Assembly (NCBI GenBank): GCA_900472175.1
Contig: UCHD01000021.1
Coordinates: 62,001-126,000, forward strand
Direction: 5' to 3'
DNA from: Hyphomicrobiales bacterium
Lineage (GTDB): Bacteria > Pseudomonadota > Alphaproteobacteria > Rhizobiales > Rhizobiaceae
DNA length: 64,000 nt
Of this stretch, positions 9,301-19,197 are shown piece after piece. The position numbers and the translations under genes were made by a program. A model generated the notes under the pieces. That model did no database searches. It was not told the DNA's origin and saw only the letters and a list, made by a program, of their open reading frames with translations. Within the stretch, counting starts at the first letter, position 1; the number at the start of each line of letters is the position of its first letter.

Positions 9301-12300
9301 TCACGCCGACATGGCGCATCTGCACCTGCGAACGGGTCCAGGCGTGGATAAGCTCATGGTTGAAGCTGTCGGGATGGCGATAACGATCAATGGCCTTGTC
9401 GATATCCTGGCGGTTCGGCGCAGCGATGGTCCAGAAGATCACACTGACTTTCTTGCCGGCCGGCACGCGCACCACGCGACGCAGCGAGACGATCGGATCG
9501 AGCGTATAGCCGTCCGAACCGGAAAGCTTGGCATCGGTATCGAAGGCCTGCGCCTCGGCAAGCGTGCGGCCCGTTCCGATGAAGCGGCGGCGGTCCGTCT
9601 CTGCCTCGGTATGACGGGTGCTTGCGGCATTGTCGACGATCAGGTGCGCCACCTGCATATCCGGCTCGCCGGGACTGCGCTTGTTGCGTGTGACGCGAAT
9701 GACGTCACCCTTCGGATCGACTTCCGTCTTCAGGAACATCTTGGCAAACAGCGGATGGGCGCTGTCGGTATCATCCATGGTCAGAACCGGCTCCGCATAG
9801 GAGGTCACTTCAATGAAGCGGTCCTCGGTACCGGTGTTGAGCAGGATCACCCGGCGACCTTCGGCATCATGCTCGGTGGCGACGATGCATTCGACTTCGC
9901 TGGTGAGATCGCCGACCTTCTTGATGAACTCGGCCTTGTCATCGCCGAAGCGGGTCGTCGTCGTTTCACCTTCTGCACGGCGGGGCTCTGCGGTCGCCGA
10001 CCACCAGTCGCCGGTCGTCGTATCGCGCAGGAAGATGAACGTGCCGGAACGGTCTTCGGTTGGATCCGCCTTCCAGCGGGCAACGGTCTGGCCATTCCAA
10101 CGGGAATAGCCCGAACCGATCGCCGTCAGCATCACCGCATAGTGGCCGTTCGACAGGAAGACCGTCTCGCGGTCTTTGGCCAGCGGATTGGTAATGACGC
10201 GAACCTCGGGGCGCAGCAGATCTTCCTGGCCCTTGCCGAGCGATTCCGGCTCCTTCTTGGTGTTGATGATCGGGATATCGCGCGGCGCCTTTTCCTGCAG
10301 CAGCAGTTCGGCAGCTTCGATGACCGGATCGGCATGGAACCACTCGCGCAGGCGGCCGTTGAAGACGACGTTGGCGACGGCCGCAATCGACATGCCATGA
10401 TGGTGGGCATAGTAGTTGCGCACGACGGCGCAGGTCTTGCCTTCCGGAACGCGGGTCGGCGTGAAGTCGACAGCGTCATGGAAGCCGTAGACACCGAGCG
10501 CACCAAGGGCGCGCAGGCGCTCCAGGTTGGCGATGGCGGCCTTCGGATCATACATGCTGGCGAGGATCGAGGCATAGGGTGCGATAACGGCGTTCTGGCC
10601 GAGACCGCGCTTCAGGCCCAGCGTCGGCACACCGAAATTGGTATACTGATAGGTCAGTTCGTGGTCGCGGGCATTGAAGGCCGCTTCCGAAATGCCCCAC
10701 GGCGTGCCGAGACGGCGGCCGTGGTTCATCTGCTCCTGAACGATCAGGTTGTTGGTCTGGTTCAGAATGCCACCCTGACGCTCCTGCATGACCAGCGGCG
10801 GCATCAGGTATTCGAACATCGAACCGGACCACGAAATCAGTGCCCCCCGCGCGCCGATTGGCACGATCGGACGGCCGAGCTTGTACCAGTGCTCCGTCGG
10901 CAGATCACCCTTGGCGATGGCAAACAGGCTGGTGAGACGGGCTTCCGACGCCAGAAGATCGTAGCAGGCTTCGTCGAGTTCGTTGGAATTGACGCGATAG
11001 CCGATCGACAGCAGACGCCGCTCCGGCCGGAAAAGGAAGCTGAAATCCATCGTAAAGGCGATATCGCGGGCGCGGTCGCGGATGACGATCAGGCGCTGGC
11101 GCAGCGCCTCGATAGCACCGAGGTCGAAGACCCCATCGGCAATATGCGCTTCGCACGTGTTGACGAGCAGGGTCGCCCATTTCGTCACTTCGCCGCTCTG
11201 CGCACTCTTGACCTCGTGGTCGAGATTGACGGTCAGCTTGTGAATGTCGCGCGCCAAAACGGCCAGATTGATCACCCGGATGGAGGCGAATTCGTGCTCG
11301 CGCTTGACGGCAGCAAGGGCGGCCTGGAAGCCCGTAATCCGCTCTTCCATCAGCCTGCGCAGCGGCCGCACGGTCTTGCGGTCGTCCGGCAGATCGGCCA
11401 GCACCTCGGACAGGATCGAGGCGACGTCGCCGATGCCATCGAGATTGCCCTGCACATGCGCGGACGGCGCCTCAGCCCAATCGCGGCACATCGAGGAAAC
11501 AGCGATCAGGTGGCCGGCGAGGTTACCACTATCGACGGCGGAGACATATTTCGGCTCCATCGTTTCCAGCGTGTCGGTCTTGTACCAGTTATACAGATGC
11601 CCGCGATACTTGGGCATGCGGTCAATGGTGGCGACCGTTTCCTCAAGGCGGCGGATGGTCTCCTCGAAACCAATCCAGCCAAAATCACGGGCCGACATGA
11701 CCGACAGCAGATAGACGCCGATATTCGTCGGCGACGTGCGCTCGGCAAGGATCGGATGCGGGATTTCCTGGAAATTGTCCGGCGGCAGGAAATGCTGATC
11801 GGCGGTAACGAACTGCTCGAAATAGAGCCAGGTGCGGCGGGCGATCTTGCGCAGTTCTTCAACCACGTCATCCGGCACGACCAGCTGGTCTTCCGTTTCG
11901 GCAGACTGGCTGACGAACCAGGCGATGCCGGGAGAAAGTGCCCAGAGCAGGGCAAACGGAATGCCGATGAAGGGAAGGCCGGTATCGGAAATTGCCGCCA
12001 ACAACAGCGAGATGCCCGACAGGACCGGGGCGATCCACATTGACCGGTAATAATCGAGAATGCTGCCGCCGGCCGAGCTCTGGACCTGCGCAGCCGTGCG
12101 CCATTCCAGCATCAGCTTGCCGCTGACGAAGGTCCGGTAGATCGAGCGCACGATGGCATCGGCCATCATCGCCGCGGAATGGGCGATGAAAACGATGCGC
12201 AGCGCAACCTGCGCATTGGCGGCCTGAATTTCGGAGAGAACGGCATGCAGATGAGCGCGTGCGACGATATCGTTGCGGCGCGGCATGATGCCTGAGATCA

Positions 12301-14842
12301 GCGACAGGGTGGGCGCGACGAACAGGCTGAAGATCAGCACGAACTGCCAGACCAGCGCCTGCGTCGGCTCCATGTAATACCAGCCCATCACCGAGGCGAT
12401 CAGCCAGGCGATCGGAATCAGCGAACGGCGCAGATTGTCGTACATCTTCCAGCGGCCGAGCATGCTGACGCCGTTGGACAGGTTGAACATGTACGGCAGA
12501 AGCTGCCAGTCGCCGCGCGCCCAGCGATGCTGGCGCGACATCTCGACCTCGTAGCGGATCGGGAAATCCTCGACCAGTTCGACATCGCTGACCAGCGCGC
12601 AATGCGCCAGAGAGCCTTCGAGCAGATCGTGGCTGAGAACCGCGTTCTCCTCGATCTTGCCCTTCAATGCAGCCTCGAAGGCATCGACGTGATAGAGGCC
12701 CTTGCCGGTAAATGTGCCTTCGCCGGCGATGTCCTGATAGACGTCGGAGACGGTGAAGACATAGGGGTCGATACCGCGGTTGACCGAGAAGATGCGCTGG
12801 AATGCCGAGGCATCGCTGCCCGTGGTCAAGGACGGCGTGACGCGCGGCTGCAGAATGCCGTAACCGGCGGTCACCTTCTGGGTAACCGGATCGACGACCG
12901 GGCGGTTGATCGGGTGATAGAGTTTGCCGACCAGCTTGGTCACCGCATCGCGCATCAGGCGCGTGTCGGAATCGAGCGTCATCACATACTGGACGTTGTC
13001 CGGCACCATGTTGGCACCGGCAAGGAAGCTTGTATCGCTGTCGCCGCGCAGCAGCAGGTTCAATTCATGCAGCTTGCCGCGCTTGCGCTCCCAGCCCATC
13101 CAGGCGCCTTCGGCCTCGTTGTAGAGGCGGCGGCGGTGGAGCAGATAGAAACGGGTGCGGCCGTCATGGGCATAGCGCGCGCTGAGTGTTGCGATCTCGG
13201 CCTTGGCGTACTCCAGCACATCGAGATCGGCAGCGGTTTCTTCCTCTGCACTGTCGATCCAGTCGCTGACCAGCGCGAAATAGATTTCGCCCTTTGGATT
13301 GGCCAGATAGTGAACTTCGATATTGCGCACCAGTTCATCGACATGATCGCGCTTGGAAATCAGACAGGGCACGACCACGAGGGTTCGCGCATCCTCCGGA
13401 ATCCCGTCGAGGAATTCATAGCCGACAAGCCGCGATGGCGTGACGCTGAGGGTCACCAGCGTGTTGAACAGGCCGGCAGCACCTTCCGAGGCGGGAAGCG
13501 CAAACAGCAACAGCATGATCAGCTTGGCGCCCGTCGGAATTTCCATCGGGCTGACGAAAATGTAGACGGCGATCATCGCCAGGATGGTCAGCAGGATGTT
13601 CGGACCGGCAATGGCAAACCAGTCCAGCTTCCGGCCTAGCCGGATGATCGTCTGGAGAATGGACGGACGATAACCGATCTTGGCTTCCAGCAGGCGGCGT
13701 TGCTTGCCGACGAGGAATCCGCCGACATTCGGCTCATGCGGAATTTCATGCGGAGCCGCTTCCTGCTCCTTGACCATGGCAAGCGCAGTCTGGGTCACTT
13801 CCAACTCGCTATGACCCGACCGCCGCGCCAGCCGCTCGATGGTGTTGCGGTATTTGTTGCGTGAACCGAAATCGAGTGACGAATAGTCGGACGCGTCGCG
13901 CAGGGCTTCATCCAGCTTGCTGACGCTTTCGAACCACACGGCCCAGTCGTTGTCGTCGATTTCGCGCAGGCTGCGGATGATGTTGCTCATCGTCGCATTG
14001 CCGGAAGACAACCGGTTCTGCTCGGCGACCAGCGCTTCCTCGACGTCGCTGCCGCGCTTCTCCAGCTGCCGTTCCAGCCAGGTAATGACAAAGCCCGACG
14101 TCTGCGATCCGTCCCGCAAGCGGTAGAGCAACTGCGCGACAAACGTATTATCGGCGCAGAGCGGCTCGGCTTCGGCCAGTACGGACTCGAATTTTTCCGG
14201 TGTGCCAAGACGGACGATCTGGTCGGCGACGTCATTGGCCTTGTTGCGCATGTTGCGCGAGCGGTCGACGCGGATCGCGATGCGCCGCAGGTTTTCGATC
14301 AGCACGAAGCGCAGAATGGACGGCAGCGCCCAAAGCTCGCCGATCTTGAACGTCTCCTTTTCCTGGAAGCCGGCGACCATGGCGGTCAGGCTTTCACGCG
14401 AGACGGTGCTGTGGGTATGGGCCACATAGAGCCAGGCCATCGCCATCGTGCGCGGAATGGTCGTGCCGGCGACGGAAATCGTCGGCAGCTGGCGATAGAA
14501 CTTGCGCGGAAAGTCACGCCGCACTTCCTGAATGGATTCCTCGACCAGATAATGGTTGTCGAGCAGCCATTCGGCCGCCGGGGTGATCGAAGCACCGGCT
14601 TCGACATCGGTTGCCGTCACCTTGTAGACACGAAAAATCTCGTTCTCGTTTTCACGGTGACGCGGACGAAACTCGAAGGGAAAGAACCCCGGCAAGGTCG
14701 AAACGCCGTCGCGGGCAAGTTTTGCCCCGCATTCGTGAAGCTCATCGATGGTGAAATAGGTCGCGCGGATCGAATCGTTATAGTCGATCGGCTTGATCTC
14801 GGCTTCGCGTTGCGGCGTGGACGGCGTGTTATGAAGGGGCAT
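6350..14842 (-). CDS. ndvB: Cyclic beta-1,2-glucan synthase NdvB/ChvB
   Basis: Giant inner-membrane enzyme that builds cyclic beta-1,2-glucan from UDP-glucose using the protein itself as primer. About 2,830 residues from the chosen start, close to the length I recall for Sinorhizobium NdvB. Order of parts: soluble N-terminus; first membrane segments near residue 400 (ILLTILAMIAVYIFVSP); a GT84-type glycosyltransferase domain with TLDSDTRLM near 620 and QHRWARGDW near 770; further membrane segments to about 1,000; a glycoamylase-like region; and a C-terminal GH94 phosphorylase-like domain with GGDWNDGM near 2,517, which controls ring size in characterised homologues. I chose ATG at 14842 (MPLHNTPSTPQ); an in-frame GTG at 14938 would add 32 residues, and neither has a clear Shine-Dalgarno site. 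Identification is certain; the start is not. Confidence 0.95.
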   Translation of the reverse strand: MPLHNTPSTPQREAEIKPIDYNDSIRATYFTIDELHECGAKLARDGVSTLPGFFPFEFRPRHRENENEIFRVYKVTATDVEAGASITPAAEWLLDNHYLVEESIQEVRRDFPRKFYRQLPTISVAGTTIPRTMAMAWLYVAHTHSTVSRESLTAMVAGFQEKETFKIGELWALPSILRFVLIENLRRIAIRVDRSRNMRNKANDVADQIVRLGTPEKFESVLAEAEPLCADNTFVAQLLYRLRDGSQTSGFVITWLERQLEKRGSDVEEALVAEQNRLSSGNATMSNIIRSLREIDDNDWAVWFESVSKLDEALRDASDYSSLDFGSRNKYRNTIERLARRSGHSELEVTQTALAMVKEQEAAPHEIPHEPNVGGFLVGKQRRLLEAKIGYRPSILQTIIRLGRKLDWFAIAGPNILLTILAMIAVYIFVSPMEIPTGAKLIMLLLFALPASEGAAGLFNTLVTLSVTPSRLVGYEFLDGIPEDARTLVVVPCLISKRDHVDELVRNIEVHYLANPKGEIYFALVSDWIDSAEEETAADLDVLEYAKAEIATLSARYAHDGRTRFYLLHRRRLYNEAEGAWMGWERKRGKLHELNLLLRGDSDTSFLAGANMVPDNVQYVMTLDSDTRLMRDAVTKLVGKLYHPINRPVVDPVTQKVTAGYGILQPRVTPSLTTGSDASAFQRIFSVNRGIDPYVFTVSDVYQDIAGEGTFTGKGLYHVDAFEAALKGKIEENAVLSHDLLEGSLAHCALVSDVELVEDFPIRYEVEMSRQHRWARGDWQLLPYMFNLSNGVSMLGRWKMYDNLRRSLIPIAWLIASVMGWYYMEPTQALVWQFVLIFSLFVAPTLSLISGIMPRRNDIVARAHLHAVLSEIQAANAQVALRIVFIAHSAAMMADAIVRSIYRTFVSGKLMLEWRTAAQVQSSAGGSILDYYRSMWIAPVLSGISLLLAAISDTGLPFIGIPFALLWALSPGIAWFVSQSAETEDQLVVPDDVVEELRKIARRTWLYFEQFVTADQHFLPPDNFQEIPHPILAERTSPTNIGVYLLSVMSARDFGWIGFEETIRRLEETVATIDRMPKYRGHLYNWYKTDTLETMEPKYVSAVDSGNLAGHLIAVSSMCRDWAEAPSAHVQGNLDGIGDVASILSEVLADLPDDRKTVRPLRRLMEERITGFQAALAAVKREHEFASIRVINLAVLARDIHKLTVNLDHEVKSAQSGEVTKWATLLVNTCEAHIADGVFDLGAIEALRQRLIVIRDRARDIAFTMDFSFLFRPERRLLSIGYRVNSNELDEACYDLLASEARLTSLFAIAKGDLPTEHWYKLGRPIVPIGARGALISWSGSMFEYLMPPLVMQERQGGILNQTNNLIVQEQMNHGRRLGTPWGISEAAFNARDHELTYQYTNFGVPTLGLKRGLGQNAVIAPYASILASMYDPKAAIANLERLRALGALGVYGFHDAVDFTPTRVPEGKTCAVVRNYYAHHHGMSIAAVANVVFNGRLREWFHADPVIEAAELLLQEKAPRDIPIINTKKEPESLGKGQEDLLRPEVRVITNPLAKDRETVFLSNGHYAVMLTAIGSGYSRWNGQTVARWKADPTEDRSGTFIFLRDTTTGDWWSATAEPRRAEGETTTTRFGDDKAEFIKKVGDLTSEVECIVATEHDAEGRRVILLNTGTEDRFIEVTSYAEPVLTMDDTDSAHPLFAKMFLKTEVDPKGDVIRVTRNKRSPGEPDMQVAHLIVDNAASTRHTEAETDRRRFIGTGRTLAEAQAFDTDAKLSGSDGYTLDPIVSLRRVVRVPAGKKVSVIFWTIAAPNRQDIDKAIDRYRHPDSFNHELIHAWTRSQVQMRHVGVTSQEAASFQMLGRYLVYPDMQLRADTATVQAGLAPQSALWPLSISGDFPIFAVRINDDIDLGIAREALRAQEYLRSRGVTADLVIINERASSYAQDMQHTLDAMAENLRLRGLADGPRQHIFAVRRDIMEPETWTALLSASRAVFHARNGKISDQISRAENLLAKPSPKEDIPAGPLLAVIPERSGVESAEINGDGLDFWNGYGGFSADGREYVTRLRGGEATPQPWINVISNEAFGFHVAAEGAAFTWGRNSRDYQLTPWTNDPVINRPGEAIFIRDMDSGAVLSPYAALSRRKSVQFETRHGLGYSIFNSVQDGLEIEVGQAVHRTAPVKYLRLRVNNTSGEARSLKVYGYAEWVLGNNRTKTAPFVLSHHDEASGAVLATNPYSIDYSGRTAFLAASDMPSGFTSSRREFLGQGGSIYAPQAVVDGAALSGSLDADGDPCAAVVVDVTLEAGATRELTFYIGDSGNAGQALEYLSEARKSSFDTVLEASNSYWQDFTGVLQIETPDKAFNNMVNAWLPYQSLGCRILARSAFYQASGAFGFRDQLQDTLAFIVHRPDLARTQILNAAARQFIEGDVLHWWLPNTGAGVRTLISDDVVWLGHAVQHYCSVTGTKDILDEQIAFIEGAALEPGQHDSFYQPTVSERRASLYEHCALALDLAIARKGENGLPLILGGDWNDGMNRVGIEGRGTSVWLGWFLAATLRSFLVIARERRDTKRVSAWEAHLESLKKALETAGWDGTHYRRGYYDDGTPLGSAESSECRIDSIAQSWSVLSGEGDAARSAEAMDAVLAELADGDHQIIRLFTPPLSGTEQDPGYIKAYPPGVRENGGQYTHAATWVVLALAAQNRTEDAWRAFEMLNPVNHAKDRDSADHYRVEPYVVAADIYGDGTLTGRGGWTWYTGSAAWLYRAAVEGILGIRRQGDKLVIQPVLPKDWNGFTATLTIDGKAHVISVTKNAESGEPIVSINKTVTKNAHEGVLL

Positions 14843-15325
14843 GGGTACGGGTTCTGAATCCAAGCGGTGTTGAAGGGTCCGGCTGTCGTGATCCGGCCGG
14901 ATGGGCGGCTGCCCTGATGGTTGGCTCTGCGCTTTCACGATCCTAGCTGTCCGCTTGCGCTCTGCCGAAAGCCGTCAGGTCTCGCGCAAGCGGGAAACCA
15001 AAAAGTTTGGCACTGCCCGGACGGGCTTTGGAAGATGTGAAACCGACAGTCGCTTCGCTATCAAGGCTGCGTGGTGCAAGAAATTGGCATTTTTTAGCCG
15101 CAGTGCCAATATGTTGCAAGAAGTGCGGCCAACGTTCGGGGCGATTTCGTGCACGCCGCGCAAAAGAATGCGTGGCATATACTTTTTTCGGCTGAACCAA
15201 TTCCGGGAAATCGTTCGAACCTGTATCTTTGAAGATGTTCATCCAGACCGGAACGCACTTGCACCGGAAATGTTCCGCCTTGAATATCGCATTGCAGCAA
15301 AGCGGCGTTTATGGTCCGCCTGCCA
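14843..15325. other. Intergenic region upstream of ndvB
   Basis: Up to 480 bases between the ndvB start and the end of the LysR gene. It must contain the ndvB promoter and possibly the 32-codon extension of ndvB. It has A/T-rich patches and short open frames on both strands, none with a Shine-Dalgarno site or recognisable protein. I see no strong hairpin. Confidence 0.55.
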
Positions 15326-16219
15326 TCAAGGAACCTGTTTGACGATCCAGGCCCGGAACGCCTGGCTGACCGGGTTTTCCAGCTTGCCCTCGGGCACCAC
15401 CAGATAATAGTTGTTTTCCGTGTGCATCGGCCGGTCGAAGACGACGCGCAGGCGGTCGGTGGCAAGCTCCTGCTCGATCAGATAGCGGGGTACCAGAGCA
15501 AAGCCGAGACCCGCGACGGCAGCCTCGATCACCATGGAAAACTGGTCGAATCGATTGCCGCGATAAGCCGACTTCATCTCGCCGCCATTGCTCTCGAACC
15601 ACTGCGCCCACATCTTCGGCCGGGTGGCGAGATGCAAGAGCGGCTTGTGTTCGAGTTCACCTGGCTCCTTCATGGGGTTGAGGGCCAGAAGCGCCGGGCT
15701 TGCCACCGGCACGATGATCTCGCTGCAGAGATAGCTGCAGGTGGCGTGGGCCCAGACCGGCTGGCCATAGTGAATGGCGAGATCGAAATTCTGTTCTTCA
15801 AAATCGAAGGGTTGCGAGCGCGAAGCGATATTGATCACTGTTCCCGGATGCTGGCTGAGAAAGTCGGGCAGGCGCGGCGTCAGCCAGCGGCTGCCGAAGG
15901 TCGGCAGCGATGCGACGGAAAGCGTCGATTCAGAACGGGCCGATGCCATGGCACGCACCATCAGCTCTTCCGATTGGACCAGCAGCCGGCGCACCTCCGG
16001 CAGGAATTTCTGGCCCGCGTCGGACAGAATGACCCGCTGGCGGACGCGCTCGAACAACAGCACGCCGATCTGGCTTTCGAGATCTTTGATCTGGCGGCTG
16101 ACGGCGCTCTGGGTCAGGTTCAACTCGGCGGCTGCCTGCGTGAAGCTGCCGTGACGCGCGGCACATTCGAATGCCTGCAGCGTGGTAACATCAGGGACCA
16201 GTCTTCTGCTCAACTTCAT
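15326..16219 (-). CDS. LysR-family transcriptional regulator
   Basis: A 297-residue LysR-type regulator. The N-terminal winged helix-turn-helix is clear (FECAARHGSFTQAAAELNLTQSAVSRQIKDLE, residues about 17-48). A periplasmic-binding-like effector domain follows from about 95. It is transcribed away from hglS, with 115 bases between the two starts; this divergent layout is the usual one for a LysR activator of the adjacent operon. The gap contains ATGA (16231-16234) and TCAT (16241-16244) with a six-base spacer, a possible but weak operator. By context the inducer may be lysine or a pathway intermediate such as 2-aminoadipate; this is inference. The gene is of ordinary length and composition. 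Confidence 0.9.
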   Translation of the reverse strand: MKLSRRLVPDVTTLQAFECAARHGSFTQAAAELNLTQSAVSRQIKDLESQIGVLLFERVRQRVILSDAGQKFLPEVRRLLVQSEELMVRAMASARSESTLSVASLPTFGSRWLTPRLPDFLSQHPGTVINIASRSQPFDFEEQNFDLAIHYGQPVWAHATCSYLCSEIIVPVASPALLALNPMKEPGELEHKPLLHLATRPKMWAQWFESNGGEMKSAYRGNRFDQFSMVIEAAVAGLGFALVPRYLIEQELATDRLRVVFDRPMHTENNYYLVVPEGKLENPVSQAFRAWIVKQVP

Positions 16220-16334
16220 TCCAGCCTCGCATGATCATAGTCATAACCGTCGCAATCAATGCCCATTCGTCCCATATATGATACGAAATGAGAATGATCA
16301 CCGTTATCCCTTCCATACTGCGAGGCGCGTTGCC

Positions 16335-17735
16335 GTGAAAGAGAATAGTTTCGTATCCACCGACCATATCCGTTCGGCCTTTTCCGCGGCGATGTCGGCC
16401 ATGTACCGCACCGAGGTGCCGGCCTATGGCACATTGATGGAATTGGTAGGCAAGGTGAATGCAGAAACGCTCGCCGCCGATCCGGATCTGCAGGCCCGCC
16501 TTGAGGATACGGACTCGCTGGAGCGCATCTCCGAGGAGCGTCATGGTGCGATCCGGCTCGGCACGCCCGCCGAACTGTCGATGATGCGCCGCGTCTTTGC
16601 CGTCATGGGCATGATGCCGGTCGGTTACTACGATTTGTCGACCGCCGGCGTTCCGGTTCATTCGACGGCTTTCCGCCCGGTCGGCGATGCGGCCCTGAAG
16701 AAAAACCCGTTCCGCGTGTTCACCTCGCTTCTCCGCCTCGACCTGATTGCCGACGAAGCGCTGCGCGATGAAGCCGAACAGATCCTGTCAAAGCGCCAGA
16801 TTTTCACCGACGGCGCCATCGCGCTGACGGAAAAGGCGGAAAAGCAGGGCGGCCTCGACAAGGCTGACGCCGAACGCTTTGTGGCCGAAGCGCTGGAAAC
16901 CTTCCGCTGGCACGACAAGGCCAATGTCAGCCCCGATATGTACCACCGCCTGCACGACGCCCACCGGCTGATTGCCGACGTGGTCTCCTTCAAAGGACCA
17001 CACATCAACCACTTGACGCCGCGCACGCTCGATATCGACGCCGTTCAGACCCGCATGCCCGATTACAAGATCGCTCCGAAAGCGACGATCGAGGGGCCGC
17101 CGACCCGTAAATGCGCCATCCTCCTGCGCCAGACGTCGTTCAAAGCGCTGGAAGAACCGGTGTCGTTCCAGGATGCCGAAGGCGATTGGCAGGAAGGCTC
17201 GCACACCGCCCGCTTCGGCGAGATCGAACAGCGCGGCATCGCGCTGACCCCGAAGGGCCGCACGCTTTATGATGACCTGCTCAACGCATCGCGCAAGATC
17301 GTCCGCCCGGCGGCTGATGGTTCGAATGCGGCGGATTATGAAAAGGCGCTTTCGGACGCCTTCGTCCCCTTCCCCGATACCTGGGCCGGCATCCGCGCCG
17401 AAGGCCTCGGCTATTTCGCCTATTCGCTGACCGCCAAGGGCCGCAAGACAAAGGCCGATATTTCCAGGAGCCTCGATAGCCTGATTGCTGACGGCCTCGT
17501 GCAATTCGACCCGATCGTCTACGAAGATTTCCTGCCCGTCAGCGCGGCAGGTATCTTCCAGTCCAATCTCGGCGATGAGGCTGCGCAGGAATTCATCGCC
17601 AGCCCCAATCAGCAGCGTTTCGAACTCGATCTCGGCGCCAAGGTGCTGAACGAATTCGATCACTATGCCGGTATCGAGCAGGGTTCGATTGCCGATGTCA
17701 GGCAGATGCTTTCGTCTGCGCAGGCAGCGGAGTAA
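16335..17735 (+). CDS. hglS: 2-oxoadipate dioxygenase/decarboxylase (HglS, DUF1338)
   Basis: DUF1338 protein of 466 residues, matching HglS of Pseudomonas putida (464 residues), an Fe(II) enzyme that converts 2-oxoadipate to D-2-hydroxyglutarate in lysine catabolism. With a GTG start at 16335 the numbering falls on the known active site: H70 and R74 in ERHGAIR, H226 in GPHINHL, and a glutamate in RFGEIEQR near 294-296. GAGGCG lies upstream of this GTG, which supports the start; an in-frame start at 16182 would overlap the divergent lysR gene and add 51 residues of unlike composition. The next gene begins 10 bases after the stop and encodes a D-2-hydroxyglutarate-type dehydrogenase, the expected following step. 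Confidence 0.92.
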   Translation: MKENSFVSTDHIRSAFSAAMSAMYRTEVPAYGTLMELVGKVNAETLAADPDLQARLEDTDSLERISEERHGAIRLGTPAELSMMRRVFAVMGMMPVGYYDLSTAGVPVHSTAFRPVGDAALKKNPFRVFTSLLRLDLIADEALRDEAEQILSKRQIFTDGAIALTEKAEKQGGLDKADAERFVAEALETFRWHDKANVSPDMYHRLHDAHRLIADVVSFKGPHINHLTPRTLDIDAVQTRMPDYKIAPKATIEGPPTRKCAILLRQTSFKALEEPVSFQDAEGDWQEGSHTARFGEIEQRGIALTPKGRTLYDDLLNASRKIVRPAADGSNAADYEKALSDAFVPFPDTWAGIRAEGLGYFAYSLTAKGRKTKADISRSLDSLIADGLVQFDPIVYEDFLPVSAAGIFQSNLGDEAAQEFIASPNQQRFELDLGAKVLNEFDHYAGIEQGSIADVRQMLSSAQAAE

Positions 17736-17745
17736 AGCTTAAACG

Positions 17746-19167
17746 ATGATCGACCAGAACCACGTCGCAGCACTGACCGCACGCCTCGGTGACAAGGGCA
17801 TTGTCGCCGGCGGCGCCGACGTGGCGGTCTACCAGACTGGCGCGCGCTATGATCAGGGCCGCGCCGCCATCGTCCTTCGTCCGCAGACAACCGAAGAGGT
17901 GTCGGCGGCAGTCTCCTATTGCGTCAGGAACGGCATCACTCTCATTCCGCAATCCGGCAATACCGGTCTTGTGTCCGGTTCGACGCCGGATGAAACTGGC
18001 GCGCAAGCTGTGCTCAGCCTCGACCGGATGACGAAGCGATTCGATCTCGATCTCGATAATCGTTCGCTACGCGCCGATGCCGGTTTCCGGCTTTCGGACG
18101 TCAACCAGAGAATCGAAAAACACGGCCTGTTCTTCCCGATCGATCTCGGCGCCGATCCACGATTGGGCGGCATGCTGGCCACCAATACCGGTGGATCGCG
18201 CTTTCTGAAATACGGCGACGTCCGCCGCAACACGCTGGGCATCAAGGTGGTTCTGGCCGACGAAGAGGGTACGGTTCTCGACCTGACCTCCGAGCTTCGC
18301 AAGAACAATACCGGCATCGACTGGAAGCAGGTCTTCATCGGCACATCCGGCGCTTTCGGCATCATTACCGAATGCGTCGTCAATCTTGAGCCGCTGCCGA
18401 AGCAGGTGGCGACCGCCTATCTGGTACCAACCAGCGGCGCGCATGTCATGCCGCTGTTGCGGGCGATGGAAGACAGGCTCGGCGCCTATCTCTCGGCCTT
18501 CGAGGGCATCTCGAAAAATTCGGTCACGGCGGCGCTCGATCATGTGCCATCGCTGAAGAATCCCTTTCATGGCGGCAACGTGCCTGATTACGTGATCCTT
18601 GCCGAAATTTCCCGCACCTGGGAGCCGCGCGAGGGCGAGCAGCCGCTCGATGCGGTGCTCGAAGCGGTGCTGGCCGAGATCTGGGAAACGGAAGAGGCGC
18701 CGCTCGCCGATGCCTTCGTCGGCCCCGCCCATGAAATGTGGTCGTTGCGCCATGCACTGTCGGAAGGCGTGAAGCATTCCGGAAAACTGATCGCCTTTGA
18801 TCTTTCCTTTCGCAGAGGTGATATCATGGCCTTCTGCGACCGCATGAAGGCCGATATGCCGCAAGCCTTTCCGGAGGTGACGATCTGTGATTTCGGCCAT
18901 ATCGGCGATGGCGGCGTGCATTTCAATCTCGTGGTGCCGAAGGATAGCGCTTCGGCATCGGACATAGATTTCGAGCGGAGGCTGCGCGACTGGGTGTTTG
19001 CCATCGCCGTTCGGGATTTCAACGGCAGTTTCAGCGCCGAACATGCCATCGGCCGCAAAAACCAGGCCTATTACGACCTCTATACGCAACAGAAGATCAA
19101 GGACTTGGCAAAGGGCCTCAAGGCCATCACTTCACCGGGGGATCTCGGTGCTGTGCGCTTCGGATAG
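17746..19167 (+). CDS. FAD-linked D-2-hydroxyglutarate/D-lactate-type dehydrogenase
   Basis: A 473-residue flavoprotein of the FAD_binding_4 plus FAD-oxidase C-terminal family. The PCMH-type FAD domain is clear (RPQTTEEVSAAVSYC; PQSGNTGLVSGSTP; GGMLATNTGGSRFLKYGD). The C-terminal domain has the metal/substrate motif DFGHIGDGGVHFN and EHAIGRKN near the end. The family covers D-lactate, glycolate and D-2-hydroxyglutarate dehydrogenases, and sequence alone does not separate them by eye. Placement 10 bases after hglS, whose product is D-2-hydroxyglutarate, makes D-2-hydroxyglutarate the likely substrate, giving 2-oxoglutarate. The Shine-Dalgarno site is weak (GGAG about 14 bases upstream), so expression probably relies on coupling to hglS. 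Confidence 0.9.
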   Translation: MIDQNHVAALTARLGDKGIVAGGADVAVYQTGARYDQGRAAIVLRPQTTEEVSAAVSYCVRNGITLIPQSGNTGLVSGSTPDETGAQAVLSLDRMTKRFDLDLDNRSLRADAGFRLSDVNQRIEKHGLFFPIDLGADPRLGGMLATNTGGSRFLKYGDVRRNTLGIKVVLADEEGTVLDLTSELRKNNTGIDWKQVFIGTSGAFGIITECVVNLEPLPKQVATAYLVPTSGAHVMPLLRAMEDRLGAYLSAFEGISKNSVTAALDHVPSLKNPFHGGNVPDYVILAEISRTWEPREGEQPLDAVLEAVLAEIWETEEAPLADAFVGPAHEMWSLRHALSEGVKHSGKLIAFDLSFRRGDIMAFCDRMKADMPQAFPEVTICDFGHIGDGGVHFNLVVPKDSASASDIDFERRLRDWVFAIAVRDFNGSFSAEHAIGRKNQAYYDLYTQQKIKDLAKGLKAITSPGDLGAVRFG

Positions 19168-19197
19168 TCCTTCGACCAAGAAAACGGGAGTTTGCTC

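Noticed and set aside
9311-12043. Open frame of 910 codons on the plus strand inside ndvB
   Set aside because: It is antisense to the certain ndvB frame. Its product has no family motifs and shows the H/R/D-rich composition of a shadow frame in GC-rich DNA.
14943-15242. Minus-strand frame of 99 codons between ndvB and lysR
   Set aside because: No Shine-Dalgarno site and no family likeness; it lies where the ndvB promoter is expected.
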